In this document: in pieces, positions 1 through 8,450 of the stretch
Layout of the letters: each line of letters begins with the position of its first letter
Position numbering within the stretch: position 1 is the stretch's first letter
DNA from: an uncultured Oscillospiraceae bacterium
GTDB lineage: Bacteria > Bacillota > Clostridia > Oscillospirales > Oscillospiraceae
DNA: 8,680 nt
Assembly: GCA_934661735.1 (NCBI GenBank)
Contig: CAKUJN010000081.1
Coordinates: 1-8,680, forward strand
Direction of reading: 5' to 3'
Notes under the pieces: generated by a model
The model's input: the letters and a program-made list of their open reading frames with translations, nothing else
Database searches by the model: none
What the model was told of the DNA's origin: nothing
Program-made: the position numbers and the translations under genes

Positions 1-345
1 TCAGCGACGAAGGAGCGCTACGGATGCGGCCCACCCCTTGCGGGTGCACATCGGCCCGCTTGTCCGGATTCACCGGACTGCCTCTTTTGCGGTAACACCG
101 CAGCTGTGCCTCCGGCGGCCTACTTTTTCTGTTGCGCCAGAAAAAGTAGGCAAAAAGATGCGCTTGGAGACGCGTCATATTGCGCGCTGACGCGCGCGTT
201 TTTGGCCGCTCCGCGGCCTGAACGCCCTCTTCGGGCGCAGGATTGCAACCGTTCCGATAGCTTTCGGTTCCGACAAATGTACTACACGCAGTTGCGGATA
301 GACAGCAGCAGATTTCGTTTCTGCTCATTTCCGAAATACTCGGCC
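1..345 (+). repeat. Hairpin-rich intergenic repeat, copy A (runs off left edge)
   Basis: This stretch matches the reverse complement of 5076-5421 along its whole length with almost no net length difference. The match is strongest over 1-240 and more diverged over 240-320, then closes with a conserved TACTCGGCC end. It is made of consecutive short hairpins: stems at 62-67/73-78, 88-93/97-102, 118-130/139-151 (13 bp, loop GTTGCGCC), 182-187/192-197, 204-209/213-218 and 223-227/233-237. Base 1 is already inside the match, so the true left boundary may lie outside the window. No convincing gene is visible: open frames here lack ribosome binding sites and repeat in the other copy only because the DNA does. 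The function is unknown. It may be a dispersed non-autonomous element or a structured RNA; I cannot tell which. Confidence 0.85.
118..151. repeat. 13-bp perfect hairpin inside repeat copy A
   Basis: GCCTACTTTTTCT and its exact complement AGAAAAAGTAGGC are separated by the 8-base loop GTTGCGCC. The same stem is intact at 5270-5303 in copy B, but the loop there reads (in this orientation) GTCTTGCC. The runs of T and A lie inside the stem, so this is not a typical intrinsic terminator, although one arm does carry a T tract. Confidence 0.85.
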
Positions 346-534
346 GATTACGATTCTGCACCACCGGCGAATGCGTAGATGGCCTGCTATTTCCAGATCT
401 GTGTGTTTTTCCATCTTCTTGCGTGGCAACTGCTTCCGATGGGAGCGTTGTCTCCACGCAGGCGGCGCTGTAGTGCAGCTTTGCAGAGAGTCTATCGTGT
501 GTTGGCCGCAGCGTTCTTCTCTGGCGGCAGCCGG
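346..534. other. Intergenic stretch without a recognisable gene
   Basis: Between repeat copy A and the terminator of the exporter operon I find no reading frame with a ribosome binding site and no tRNA-like structure. A weak 7-bp stem with a long loop can be drawn between 420-426 and 454-460. Short stretches, such as TGTGTGTTTTTC near 400, resemble the DNA left of repeat copy B (read in reverse). The repeat may therefore continue here in a heavily diverged form, but that is only a by-eye impression. Confidence 0.5.
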
Positions 535-569
535 AAAAAGCAAGGCGCAGTCCGCCGGACTGCGCCTTG
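535..569 (-). terminator. Intrinsic terminator of the ABC exporter operon
   Basis: A 13-bp perfect stem (541-553 with 557-569, GC-rich, 3-base loop) is followed on the minus strand by C and five T (complement of 535-539). It starts three bases after the stop codon of the second exporter gene, the usual place for a rho-independent terminator ending the leftward transcript. Confidence 0.9.
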
Positions 570-572
570 TGC

Positions 573-2387
573 TTATTCCATGATGCGCTGAAGCTGCTCC
601 TCGCGGTACTGGCGCGTGTACAGCTGCCAGTAGGCGCCCTTTGCCGCCATCAGTGAAGCGTGCGTGCCGCTTTCAACGATTCTGCCGTCATGGACGACCA
701 GAATCACGTCCGCGCGGCGGATGGTGGACAGACGGTGGGCGATGATGAACGACGTGCGTCCGGCCATGACCTTTTCGATGGCTTCCTGGATCAGGCGCTC
801 GGTGACGGTATCGACGGAGCTGGTTGCCTCGTCCAGCACGAAGATGCGCGGGTCTGCCAGCAGCGCGCGGGCAAAGGAGAGCAGCTGCTTTTCGCCTGTG
901 GACAGGCTGCATCCGCCCTCGCCGACCTGCGAGTCATAGCCCTCGGGCAGACGTGCGATGATCTGGTCGGCTGAAACGGCGCGCACCGCCGCTTCAATCT
1001 GCTCCATTGTCGCGTCCGGACGGCCGTAGCGCAGGTTCTCCAGCACCGTTCCGGAGAACAGGTGCGGCGTTTGCAGCACGTAGCCGATGTTTGCGTGCAG
1101 CCAGAGCTGGCTGCGCTCGCGCGCATCGCGCCCGTCAATCAGAACGCGGCCCTCGGTCGGCTCAAAGAACCGGCAGACCAGATTGACCAGCGTCGATTTG
1201 CCCGCGCCGGTTTCGCCGACGATGGCGACGTTTGTGCCCTGCGGAACCTTGAGATTGAAATGCTCAAGAATATTCTCATCGCCGTCGGGATAGCGGAACG
1301 TGACGTCCTCGAATTCGATGTCGCCGTGCAGCGGTTCCCAGTTTTCCGTTTTCGGGTGGAACGAGTCGCCGTATTTTTCAATGACCTCCGGCGTGTCGCG
1401 CACGTCGGACTCGGTCGTCATCAGGCGCGTGAAGCGCTCGACGTTGACCTGAACGTTAATCAGCTGCGCAATGGTCTGCACCAGCCACTGGATCGGCTCC
1501 ATCATGCCCTGCGCGTAGTTCATGAACACCGACAGCGTGCCGACCAGAAGAAGGCCGCGCTCACTGAGAATGCCGCCGCGCCACAGAACAATCGCCAGCG
1601 CCATGGACGCGGCAAAGGCCGTGGTGGACATGAAGATCGAACGATAGTGCATGCTGCGGACGCTGAGCTTTTTCATCTGCGCGGTCAGCGCGTCAAATTC
1701 GCGCTCGACCTTGTCCTCAATGACCAGCGTCTTGGTTGTTTTCGCGCCGGTAATGCCCTCGTTGAAGGCGGAGGTGATGTGCGAGTTCTGCTCGCGGACC
1801 TGGCGCTGGGTCAGGACCAGCTTCTTCTGCACCACGCCGCAGGTGACGGCCAGAACCGGAATCACGACCAGCACACACAGTGCCAGCTTCCAGTTCAGAA
1901 GCAGCATTGACACCGCCGCGCCGATCAGATATGCCATGTCCCACACGCCCTCCATCAGGCCCCAGGCAAGCGTCGAGGCGATTTTGTCCGTGTCGGACAT
2001 GACGCGCGCGTGGATATAGCCGACGCTGTGCTGGTTGAAATAGGAGAACGAGAGCGTTTGCAGGTGGTTGAATGCCTCGCGCTTGAGGTCGCGGCCGATA
2101 TACAGCTCGGCCTTGCACGCGCCGTAGGCGGAAACATAGTTGGAGATTACCTGCACGATCATGACCAGAACGTACAGCGCGATGAACGGTCTGACGCCGT
2201 GCATGGTGCCGCCGCCGATGAAATTGTCGATGGCATACTGCTGGAACAGCGGGATGACCGCGTCCATGCCGCTGCCGAGCAGGCCGAACAGCGTCATGCC
2301 CAGCAGCAGCGGGCCGTAGGGCTTCAGATACGTGGCCAGCTTCGGGATGCCGAACAGCGGCAGGCTTTTATGCGATTGCTCCTTCAT
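573..2387 (-). CDS. ABC exporter half-transporter, catalytic-site subunit (TM288/BmrD/LmrD-like)
   Basis: This 604-residue protein is a full-length type IV (multidrug-exporter fold) half transporter in the cytoplasmic membrane. A six-helix membrane domain occupies roughly residues 20-315 (hydrophobic stretches near 25-48, 66-86, 150-183 and 252-300). An ATPase domain follows from about 355. Visible motifs are Walker A GETGAGKST (391-399), Q-loop Gln439, signature LSTGEKQ (495-501), Walker B RIFVLDE with catalytic Glu520, and H-loop His551. The signature departs from LSGGQ, whereas Walker B is canonical. The partner encoded just upstream shows the reverse pattern, which is the hallmark of heterodimeric exporters. 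The ATG start overlaps the upstream stop as ATGA, and AGGAGG lies 7 bases before it (2395-2400), so translation is coupled. The substrate cannot be read from sequence: drugs, lipids or peptides are all possible. The family call is firm; orthology to a named gene is not. Confidence 0.95.
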   Translation of the reverse strand: MKEQSHKSLPLFGIPKLATYLKPYGPLLLGMTLFGLLGSGMDAVIPLFQQYAIDNFIGGGTMHGVRPFIALYVLVMIVQVISNYVSAYGACKAELYIGRDLKREAFNHLQTLSFSYFNQHSVGYIHARVMSDTDKIASTLAWGLMEGVWDMAYLIGAAVSMLLLNWKLALCVLVVIPVLAVTCGVVQKKLVLTQRQVREQNSHITSAFNEGITGAKTTKTLVIEDKVEREFDALTAQMKKLSVRSMHYRSIFMSTTAFAASMALAIVLWRGGILSERGLLLVGTLSVFMNYAQGMMEPIQWLVQTIAQLINVQVNVERFTRLMTTESDVRDTPEVIEKYGDSFHPKTENWEPLHGDIEFEDVTFRYPDGDENILEHFNLKVPQGTNVAIVGETGAGKSTLVNLVCRFFEPTEGRVLIDGRDARERSQLWLHANIGYVLQTPHLFSGTVLENLRYGRPDATMEQIEAAVRAVSADQIIARLPEGYDSQVGEGGCSLSTGEKQLLSFARALLADPRIFVLDEATSSVDTVTERLIQEAIEKVMAGRTSFIIAHRLSTIRRADVILVVHDGRIVESGTHASLMAAKGAYWQLYTRQYREEQLQRIME

Positions 2388-4186
2388 TCGGCTTCCTCCT
2401 CTCCAATGGCCATCTGCATGTCGTAGATTTTCCGGAACAGACCCTCGCGCGACAGCAGCTCGTTCGGCGTGCCAAGCTGCAAAACGCGCCCGCGCTCCAG
2501 CACCAGCACCTGATCACAGTCCATCAGTGTTGTGATGCGGTGGGAAATGATGATCGTCGTCGCACCGGCGCGGTTCTGCGCCAGCGCCTGCCGGATTTTT
2601 TCATCCGTCTGCGTGTCGACGGCAGACAGCGAGTCGTCAAAGACCAGCACCGGCGTTTTCTGCGTCAGCGTGCGCGCGATGGCCACGCGCTGCTTCTGCC
2701 CGCCCGAGAGCGTCACGCCGCGCTCGCCGACGACGGTGTCATAGCCCTTTGAAAAGCGTTCGATATCGTCGTGTATGCAGGCCGTGGCGGCCGCGTCGCG
2801 GATGGTCTGCGCGTCGGCGCCGCAGATGCCGATGTTCTCCTCAATCGTGCGGGAGAACAGAAACGGCTCCTGCAGAACGACGCCCACATGCTCGCGCACC
2901 CAGCGCGCGGGCATGTCCGCGATGTCGTTTCCGCCCGCCAGAATCCGGCCGCTGTTCGGCTCATACAGCCGGCAGAGCATCAGAAGCAGGCTGCTCTTGC
3001 CAGAGCCAGTGCCGCCCAGCACGCCGAAGCTGCTTCCGGCCGGAATGCGGAACGACACATCGTCCAGAACTGCGGGGCCGGTTTCGTACCGGAACGTCAC
3101 GTTCTGGAATTCAATGTCGCCGTCCATGGGCTTTTCGGCTGCGCCGTCGCGGTCGCGCTCGACCGGCGCGTTGAGAACCTCGGCGATACGGTCGATGGAG
3201 ACGCCGGCCTTGCTCATCTCGGAGATGATTCGGCCAAGGCGGCGCACGGGGCCGATGAGCATCGAGTTGTAGAACGCAAAGGAAATGAACGAACCGCCGG
3301 TCATTTCACCGCGCACGCACAGAAGGCTTCCGACCACGACGACCAGCATGACCTGAACGCAGCTGGTGAAATCGCCGATGGCCCAGAAATCAGACAGCGT
3401 CCGGCACAGGCGGACCCAGAGACCGGTGTACGCCTGATTCTGGCTCTCAAAGCGCTCACGCTCGAAGTTTTCACGGCCGAACGCGCGCACCACGCGCACA
3501 CCGGTCAGATTCTCCTGCGCAATGGTGGACAGCACGCCCTCGGATTCGTCGCAGTCGGTAAAGCGCTCACGGATGCGGTTGTGGAACAGCAGCGAGTAGA
3601 TCACGATGACCGGAAACAGAATCAGCGGAATCAGCGCCAGCCGCCAGTTCATGGCAATCATGCAGATCAGCGACAGGATGATCAGCACCACGATGCGGAA
3701 CACGGAGACGAACTGCTCCTGAAAAAACGTTTTGATGCGCTCGACGTCGGACGTGCAGCGCTGGATGATATCGCCGGTCGGGTTCTGCATGTGCCATTTC
3801 CACGGCAGGTGCTGGATGTGGCCGTACAGCAGGTCGCGGCTGGTCTTGACCAGCGTCTCGCCGGCCTTGGCGCTGTAGAGATTGGTCGCGTAGCGCAGAA
3901 GCGCCGACACAAGCCCCAGCGCCGCAATCAGCGCCGCCGGAAGCCAGAGCGACTGGCGCAGGCGCGCCGTGCCGCCCGCCGCGTCGATCTGGCTGACAAT
4001 CCACGCCGGAAGATCCATCGGCAGATCGCCGATGACGGAGTCGATCGTCACGCGGATGATCTGCGGCACGACCAGCTCGCAGGCGGTAAAGCCGATACCT
4101 GCCAAAATACAGACGGCAAAATAGCCATAGCTCCCCCGCAGCAGCCGCGGCAGAACGCCGGAGGCAGGGGACGTTTTCTTTTTCAC
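2384..4186 (-). CDS. ABC exporter half-transporter, degenerate-site subunit (TM287/BmrC/LmrC-like)
   Basis: This is a half transporter with a six-helix membrane domain (about residues 20-320) and a C-terminal ATPase domain (from about 358). Residue numbers count from the outer GTG at 4195. Motifs are Walker A GGTGSGKSS (394-402), Q-loop Gln442, canonical signature LSGGQKQR (496-503), Walker B PVLVFDD (515-521) and H-loop His552. Asp521 replaces the catalytic Glu, so ATP bound by this subunit's own Walker A should be hydrolysed poorly, while its intact signature completes the active site of the partner. I place the start at the inner GTG (4186, 600 residues) because AAGAGGTG sits 6 bases upstream. 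The outer GTG at 4195 would lie inside that ribosome binding site. The gene is followed by the partner gene with a 4-base overlap. No strong promoter is visible between it and the phosphoribosyltransferase terminator. Substrate unknown. Confidence 0.94.
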   Translation of the reverse strand: MKKKTSPASGVLPRLLRGSYGYFAVCILAGIGFTACELVVPQIIRVTIDSVIGDLPMDLPAWIVSQIDAAGGTARLRQSLWLPAALIAALGLVSALLRYATNLYSAKAGETLVKTSRDLLYGHIQHLPWKWHMQNPTGDIIQRCTSDVERIKTFFQEQFVSVFRIVVLIILSLICMIAMNWRLALIPLILFPVIVIYSLLFHNRIRERFTDCDESEGVLSTIAQENLTGVRVVRAFGRENFERERFESQNQAYTGLWVRLCRTLSDFWAIGDFTSCVQVMLVVVVGSLLCVRGEMTGGSFISFAFYNSMLIGPVRRLGRIISEMSKAGVSIDRIAEVLNAPVERDRDGAAEKPMDGDIEFQNVTFRYETGPAVLDDVSFRIPAGSSFGVLGGTGSGKSSLLLMLCRLYEPNSGRILAGGNDIADMPARWVREHVGVVLQEPFLFSRTIEENIGICGADAQTIRDAAATACIHDDIERFSKGYDTVVGERGVTLSGGQKQRVAIARTLTQKTPVLVFDDSLSAVDTQTDEKIRQALAQNRAGATTIIISHRITTLMDCDQVLVLERGRVLQLGTPNELLSREGLFRKIYDMQMAIGEEEAE

Positions 4187-4192
4187 TCTCTT

Positions 4193-4200
4193 CACCTCTT
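4193..4200 (-). promoter_or_regulatory. Ribosome binding site deciding the GTG start of the first exporter gene
   Basis: The minus strand reads AAGAGGTG, then AAGAGA, then GTG. The 6-base spacing suits the GTG at 4186, three codons inside the longest open frame. The longer frame would start with the GTG that forms the end of this site and has no other purine-rich site before it. Confidence 0.65.
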
Positions 4201-4232
4201 GAAAAATAATCGGGAGCCGTGCGGAGCGGCCG

Positions 4233-4261
4233 AAAAAACCGGCGCTGTGCAGCAGCGCCGG
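4233..4261 (-). terminator. Intrinsic terminator after the phosphoribosyltransferase gene
   Basis: A 9-bp perfect GC-rich stem (4239-4247 with 4253-4261, 5-base loop) is followed on the minus strand by six T (complement of 4233-4238). It lies about 55 bases after the phosphoribosyltransferase stop and about 45 bases before the exporter start. Exporter expression must therefore come from read-through or from a promoter I cannot recognise. Confidence 0.85.
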
Positions 4262-4277
4262 CTAAAAAGCTGTAGCG

Positions 4278-4301
4278 GACGCGGCGGAGTACCGCCGCGT
4301 C
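4278..4301. repeat. Second perfect hairpin between the phosphoribosyltransferase and exporter genes
   Basis: GACGCGGCGG (4278-4287) pairs perfectly with CCGCCGCGTC (4292-4301) around a 4-base loop, starting 14 bases after the phosphoribosyltransferase stop. On the minus strand there is no T run directly behind it; the nearest, five T, comes about 10 bases later (complement of 4264-4268). It may protect the mRNA 3' end or help the T-tailed terminator just downstream. Confidence 0.7.
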
Positions 4302-4315
4302 TGAGAAAATCCAAA

Positions 4316-4873
4316 TCAGGCCTTGACCGTGCCGTCGGCGTTGAACACCGGCAGCTTCTCAAGGTAGGTGATGTCCGGACGCTGCTGTGCGGCGCCCTCG
4401 GCCAGAACCGCCATTCTGCCCGCGACAGTGCCGCCGGCCTCTTTGACCAGTTCTTCCAGCGCGCGAAGCGATTCGCCGGTGGAGATCACGTCGTCAACGA
4501 TCAGGATTCGCTTGCCCTTCATCATGGCCGCTTCCTCGCCGCCAAGATACAGCTCCTGCTCACGCTGTGTGGTAATGGAATGTACTTTTACATGCAAAGG
4601 ATTGGTCAGATAGACCTTTGTGCCTTTGCGCGCGATGAAATAGGTTTTCGCGCCGCTCTGACGCGCCATTTCATGGATCAGGGGGATGCTCTTTGCCTCG
4701 GCGGTCAGCATGTAGTCATAGTCCTTTGGCGCGCGCGCCAGCAGCTCGCGTGCCGCGGCGACGGTCATCTCCGCGTCGCCGAACAGGATAAACGCGCCGA
4801 TATAAAGGTCGTCCGCGACCTTGCACAGCGGCAGCTCGCGTTCAAGACCTGCGATTGTCATTTTGTATTTCAT
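4316..4873 (-). CDS. Type I phosphoribosyltransferase (adenine/xanthine phosphoribosyltransferase-like)
   Basis: This 185-residue cytoplasmic protein belongs to the type I phosphoribosyltransferases, which join a base to PRPP. The PRPP-binding motif ILIVDDVISTGES spans residues 123-135 with the paired acidic residues Asp127-Asp128. ARKGTK (81-86) resembles the Arg-Lys loop seen in adenine and xanthine phosphoribosyltransferases. Its length fits adenine phosphoribosyltransferase (about 170-190), so purine salvage is likely, but the base specificity cannot be settled by eye. I chose ATG 4873 because AAGGAG lies 9 bases upstream (4883-4888) and a consensus promoter lies just before it. The frame stays open upstream to 5143, but that extension crosses the promoter and enters repeat copy B. 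No purine riboswitch fits in the roughly 45-base leader. The gene is monocistronic or weakly linked to the exporter genes downstream. Confidence 0.9.
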   Translation of the reverse strand: MKYKMTIAGLERELPLCKVADDLYIGAFILFGDAEMTVAAARELLARAPKDYDYMLTAEAKSIPLIHEMARQSGAKTYFIARKGTKVYLTNPLHVKVHSITTQREQELYLGGEEAAMMKGKRILIVDDVISTGESLRALEELVKEAGGTVAGRMAVLAEGAAQQRPDITYLEKLPVFNADGTVKA

Positions 4874-4925
4874 CGCACTCTTCTCCTTCTGGCCGGAATA
4901 CCGGCAAAAAACCATTCGCCAGAAT

Positions 4926-4954
4926 ATTATAGTGGCTGCGGCGGCAATTGTCAA
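4926..4954 (-). promoter_or_regulatory. Consensus sigma-A promoter of the phosphoribosyltransferase gene
   Basis: The minus strand reads TTGACA (complement of 4949-4954), 17 bases, then TATAAT (complement of 4926-4931). Both hexamers and the spacing match the vegetative consensus exactly. The start of transcription should fall near 4919, giving a leader of about 45 bases. A 5-bp hairpin (4892-4896/4901-4905) lies in that leader just before the ribosome binding site. Confidence 0.93.
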
Positions 4955-4975
4955 TGCAAACCCGTTAAAGCGGCT

Positions 4976-4999
4976 CAAAGGGGCCCGCGGGCCCCTTTG
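4976..4999. repeat. 24-base perfect palindrome upstream of the phosphoribosyltransferase promoter
   Basis: CAAAGGGGCCCG is followed directly by its own reverse complement. It begins 21 bases upstream of the -35 box of the phosphoribosyltransferase promoter and lies between that promoter and repeat copy B. It could be an operator, a weak terminator for a leftward transcript entering from the repeat, or a fragment of a repeat. There is no clean T run on either side. Confidence 0.75.
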
Positions 5000-5075
5000 G
5001 GATTTCCTCCGTCGGTCCCTGCAAGCGTGCGCGAAAAACAAACAGGGCGGACAGGGGCAGTGCATGAGTACGTTT

Positions 5076-5421
5076 GGCCGAGTATTCCGGAAATGAGTAG
5101 GAATGAAGTTGATACAGTCTGTCCGTGACTGTGTGTAGTACATTCATCGGAAGCAAAAGTTATCGGGAAAGTATCAGTTTTGCGCCCGAAGAGGGCGTTC
5201 AGGCCGCGAAGCGGCCAAAAAATCGCGCGCGTCAGCGCGCAATATAACGCGTCTCCGGCGCCTCTTTTTGCCTACTTTTTCTGGCAAGACAGAAAAAGTA
5301 GGCCGCCGGAGGCACAGTTGCGGTGTTGCCGCATCAACGGCAGTTCGGTGAATACCGGAAAAGCGGGCCGATGTGCACCCGCAAAGGGTGGGCCGCATCC
5401 GTAGCGCTCCTTCGTCGCTGA
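5076..5421 (-). repeat. Hairpin-rich intergenic repeat, copy B (inverted relative to copy A)
   Basis: Read on the minus strand, this matches 1-345 from end to end. Shared landmarks are the TACTCGGCC end, AATGTACTACAC, the GCGCCC/GGGCG, GGCCGC/GCGGCC and GCGCGC hairpins, the 13-bp AGAAAAAGTAGGC hairpin (5270-5303), the TGCGG/CCGCA hairpin and the closing TCAGCGACGAAGGAGCGCT. Copies A and B flank 4.7 kb holding the exporter genes and the phosphoribosyltransferase gene. Short frames here (for example those beginning MYYTQ in both copies) are by-products of the shared DNA. Confidence 0.9.
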
Positions 5422-5460
5422 CGGCTGCGCTCGCCATCGGCCCCTACAGAGGGTGAGAGT

Positions 5461-5552
5461 TCTGGCGCAACAGAAAAAGTGGGCCTGCGGAGCAAGGGCT
5501 GCGGTGTTACCGCAAGAGAGGCACTGCCGGTGCCAGCCGGAAAAAGGGCGGA
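5461..5552 (-). repeat. Partial repeat copy C
   Basis: It matches the reverse complement of about 51-141 of copy A, starting with an exact 20-base identity at 5461-5480 and continuing through the GCGGTGTTACCGC hairpin and a CCGG-rich segment. Copy C starts near the tip of the 13-bp hairpin and lacks the outer arm and the rest of the element. It has the same orientation as copy B and lies 39 bases from it. Confidence 0.8.
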
Positions 5553-5567
5553 CAGCGTCGTCCGCCC
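5546..5567. repeat. Perfect 8-bp hairpin at the end of partial repeat copy C
   Basis: GGGCGGAC (5546-5553) pairs with GTCCGCCC (5560-5567) around AGCGTC, followed by CTACAG. CCCCTACAG occurs twice, at 5441-5449 and 5565-5573, once after copy B and once after copy C, which suggests a shared module end. Confidence 0.6.
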
Positions 5568-5607
5568 CTACAGTGTGCTGTGCAAAAATGCTGCCGTCGG
5601 CGTGGCT

Positions 5608-5639
5608 GCGGCACCTCCGGTGAAACCGGAAAAAGGGCC
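5608..5639 (-). repeat. Short repeat fragment (copy D)
   Basis: The segment carrying CCGGTGAAACCGGAAAAAGGG resembles the end of copy C and the reverse complement of about 51-82 of copy A. It forms its own 6-bp hairpin (5616-5621/5625-5630). Its A run doubles as the T tract of the clpB terminator on the minus strand, so the terminator seems to be embedded in or grown from repeat DNA. The similarity is short, so chance cannot be excluded. Confidence 0.45.
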
Positions 5640-5658
5640 TCCCTTTCGGGAGGCCCTT
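5630..5658 (-). terminator. Intrinsic terminator of clpB
   Basis: An 11-bp perfect stem (5633-5643 with 5648-5658) is closed on the minus strand by a GAAA tetraloop between C and G, a very stable arrangement, and is followed by a T tract (complement of 5630-5634). It begins 13 bases after the clpB stop codon. Confidence 0.93.
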
Positions 5659-5670
5659 CTACAAAAGCGA

Positions 5671-8265
<2,595 letters not shown>

Positions 8266-8273
8266 GCTTCATG

Positions 8274-8280
8274 CCTCCTT
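8274..8280 (-). promoter_or_regulatory. Ribosome binding site of clpB, abutting the CIRCE element
   Basis: AAGGAGG (minus strand) lies 8 bases before ATG 8265 and begins immediately after the last base of the CIRCE repeat. If the CIRCE repeat folds in the mRNA, the hairpin sits directly against this site. A second ATG at 8272-8270 is out of frame and too close to the site. Confidence 0.85.
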
Positions 8281-8307
8281 TTAGCACTCTCGATGATAGA
8301 GTGCTAA
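8281..8307 (-). promoter_or_regulatory. CIRCE operator (HrcA binding site) of clpB
   Basis: TTAGCACTC, nine bases, GAGTGCTAA: this matches the known CIRCE consensus at all 18 positions with the standard 9-base spacer. It covers the start of the clpB transcript, between the -10 box and the ribosome binding site. HrcA bound here should block transcription, and release on heat shock should induce clpB. Confidence 0.97.
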
Positions 8308-8322
8308 TCTCGATTTGTCCAC

Positions 8323-8351
8323 ATGATACGCTTCTCCCGGATTTTTGTCAA
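8323..8351 (-). promoter_or_regulatory. Sigma-A promoter of clpB
   Basis: The minus strand reads TTGACA (complement of 8346-8351), 17 bases, then TATCAT (complement of 8323-8328). The expected start of transcription is near 8316, just upstream of the CIRCE element, leaving a leader of about 50 bases. Confidence 0.92.
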
Positions 8352-8450
8352 GGGGCAATCGTGTCCGGAATATGATATTTTTGTAAACAATCTGTGTGCG
8401 CCGCGCCGTGCCCAACAGCCGGAAAGAGATTTACATAAAAACTTATCATG
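8352..8450. other. Upstream region of clpB without a recognised feature
   Basis: Composition falls from GC-rich (around 8395-8425) to AT-rich. I find no gene, no second CIRCE, no clear CtsR heptad and no stem strong enough to be a terminator in this part. It separates the leftward clpB promoter from the plus-strand elements that follow. Confidence 0.5.

Noticed and set aside
106..378. 90-codon frame in repeat copy A
   Set aside because: It is read entirely from repeat hairpins and has no ribosome binding site. The copy B counterpart carries many changes that do not preserve the protein.
1..600. CRISPR array or tRNA genes among the intergenic hairpins
   Set aside because: The repeats are not regularly spaced with unique spacers, and no cloverleaf with a conserved T-loop was found here or at 5076-5640.
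1062..1910. 282-codon open frame on the plus strand
   Set aside because: It is antisense to the second exporter gene, with no domain and no ribosome binding site.
4874..4920. Purine riboswitch in front of the phosphoribosyltransferase
   Set aside because: The predicted leader is only about 45 bases, too short for the known purine aptamer, and only a 5-bp hairpin is present.
2771..5128. 785-codon open frame on the plus strand
   Set aside because: It lies antisense to the first exporter gene and the phosphoribosyltransferase and crosses their terminator, promoter and the repeat. It arises from GC-rich codon use; the predicted protein is rich in His, Arg, Gln and Ala, without recognisable domains, and has no ribosome binding site.
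4874..5143. N-terminal extension of the phosphoribosyltransferase to 275 residues
   Set aside because: The extension passes over the consensus promoter and palindrome into repeat copy B, and its MYYTQ beginning recurs in copy A. The protein family is about 180 residues long and ATG 4873 has a good ribosome binding site.
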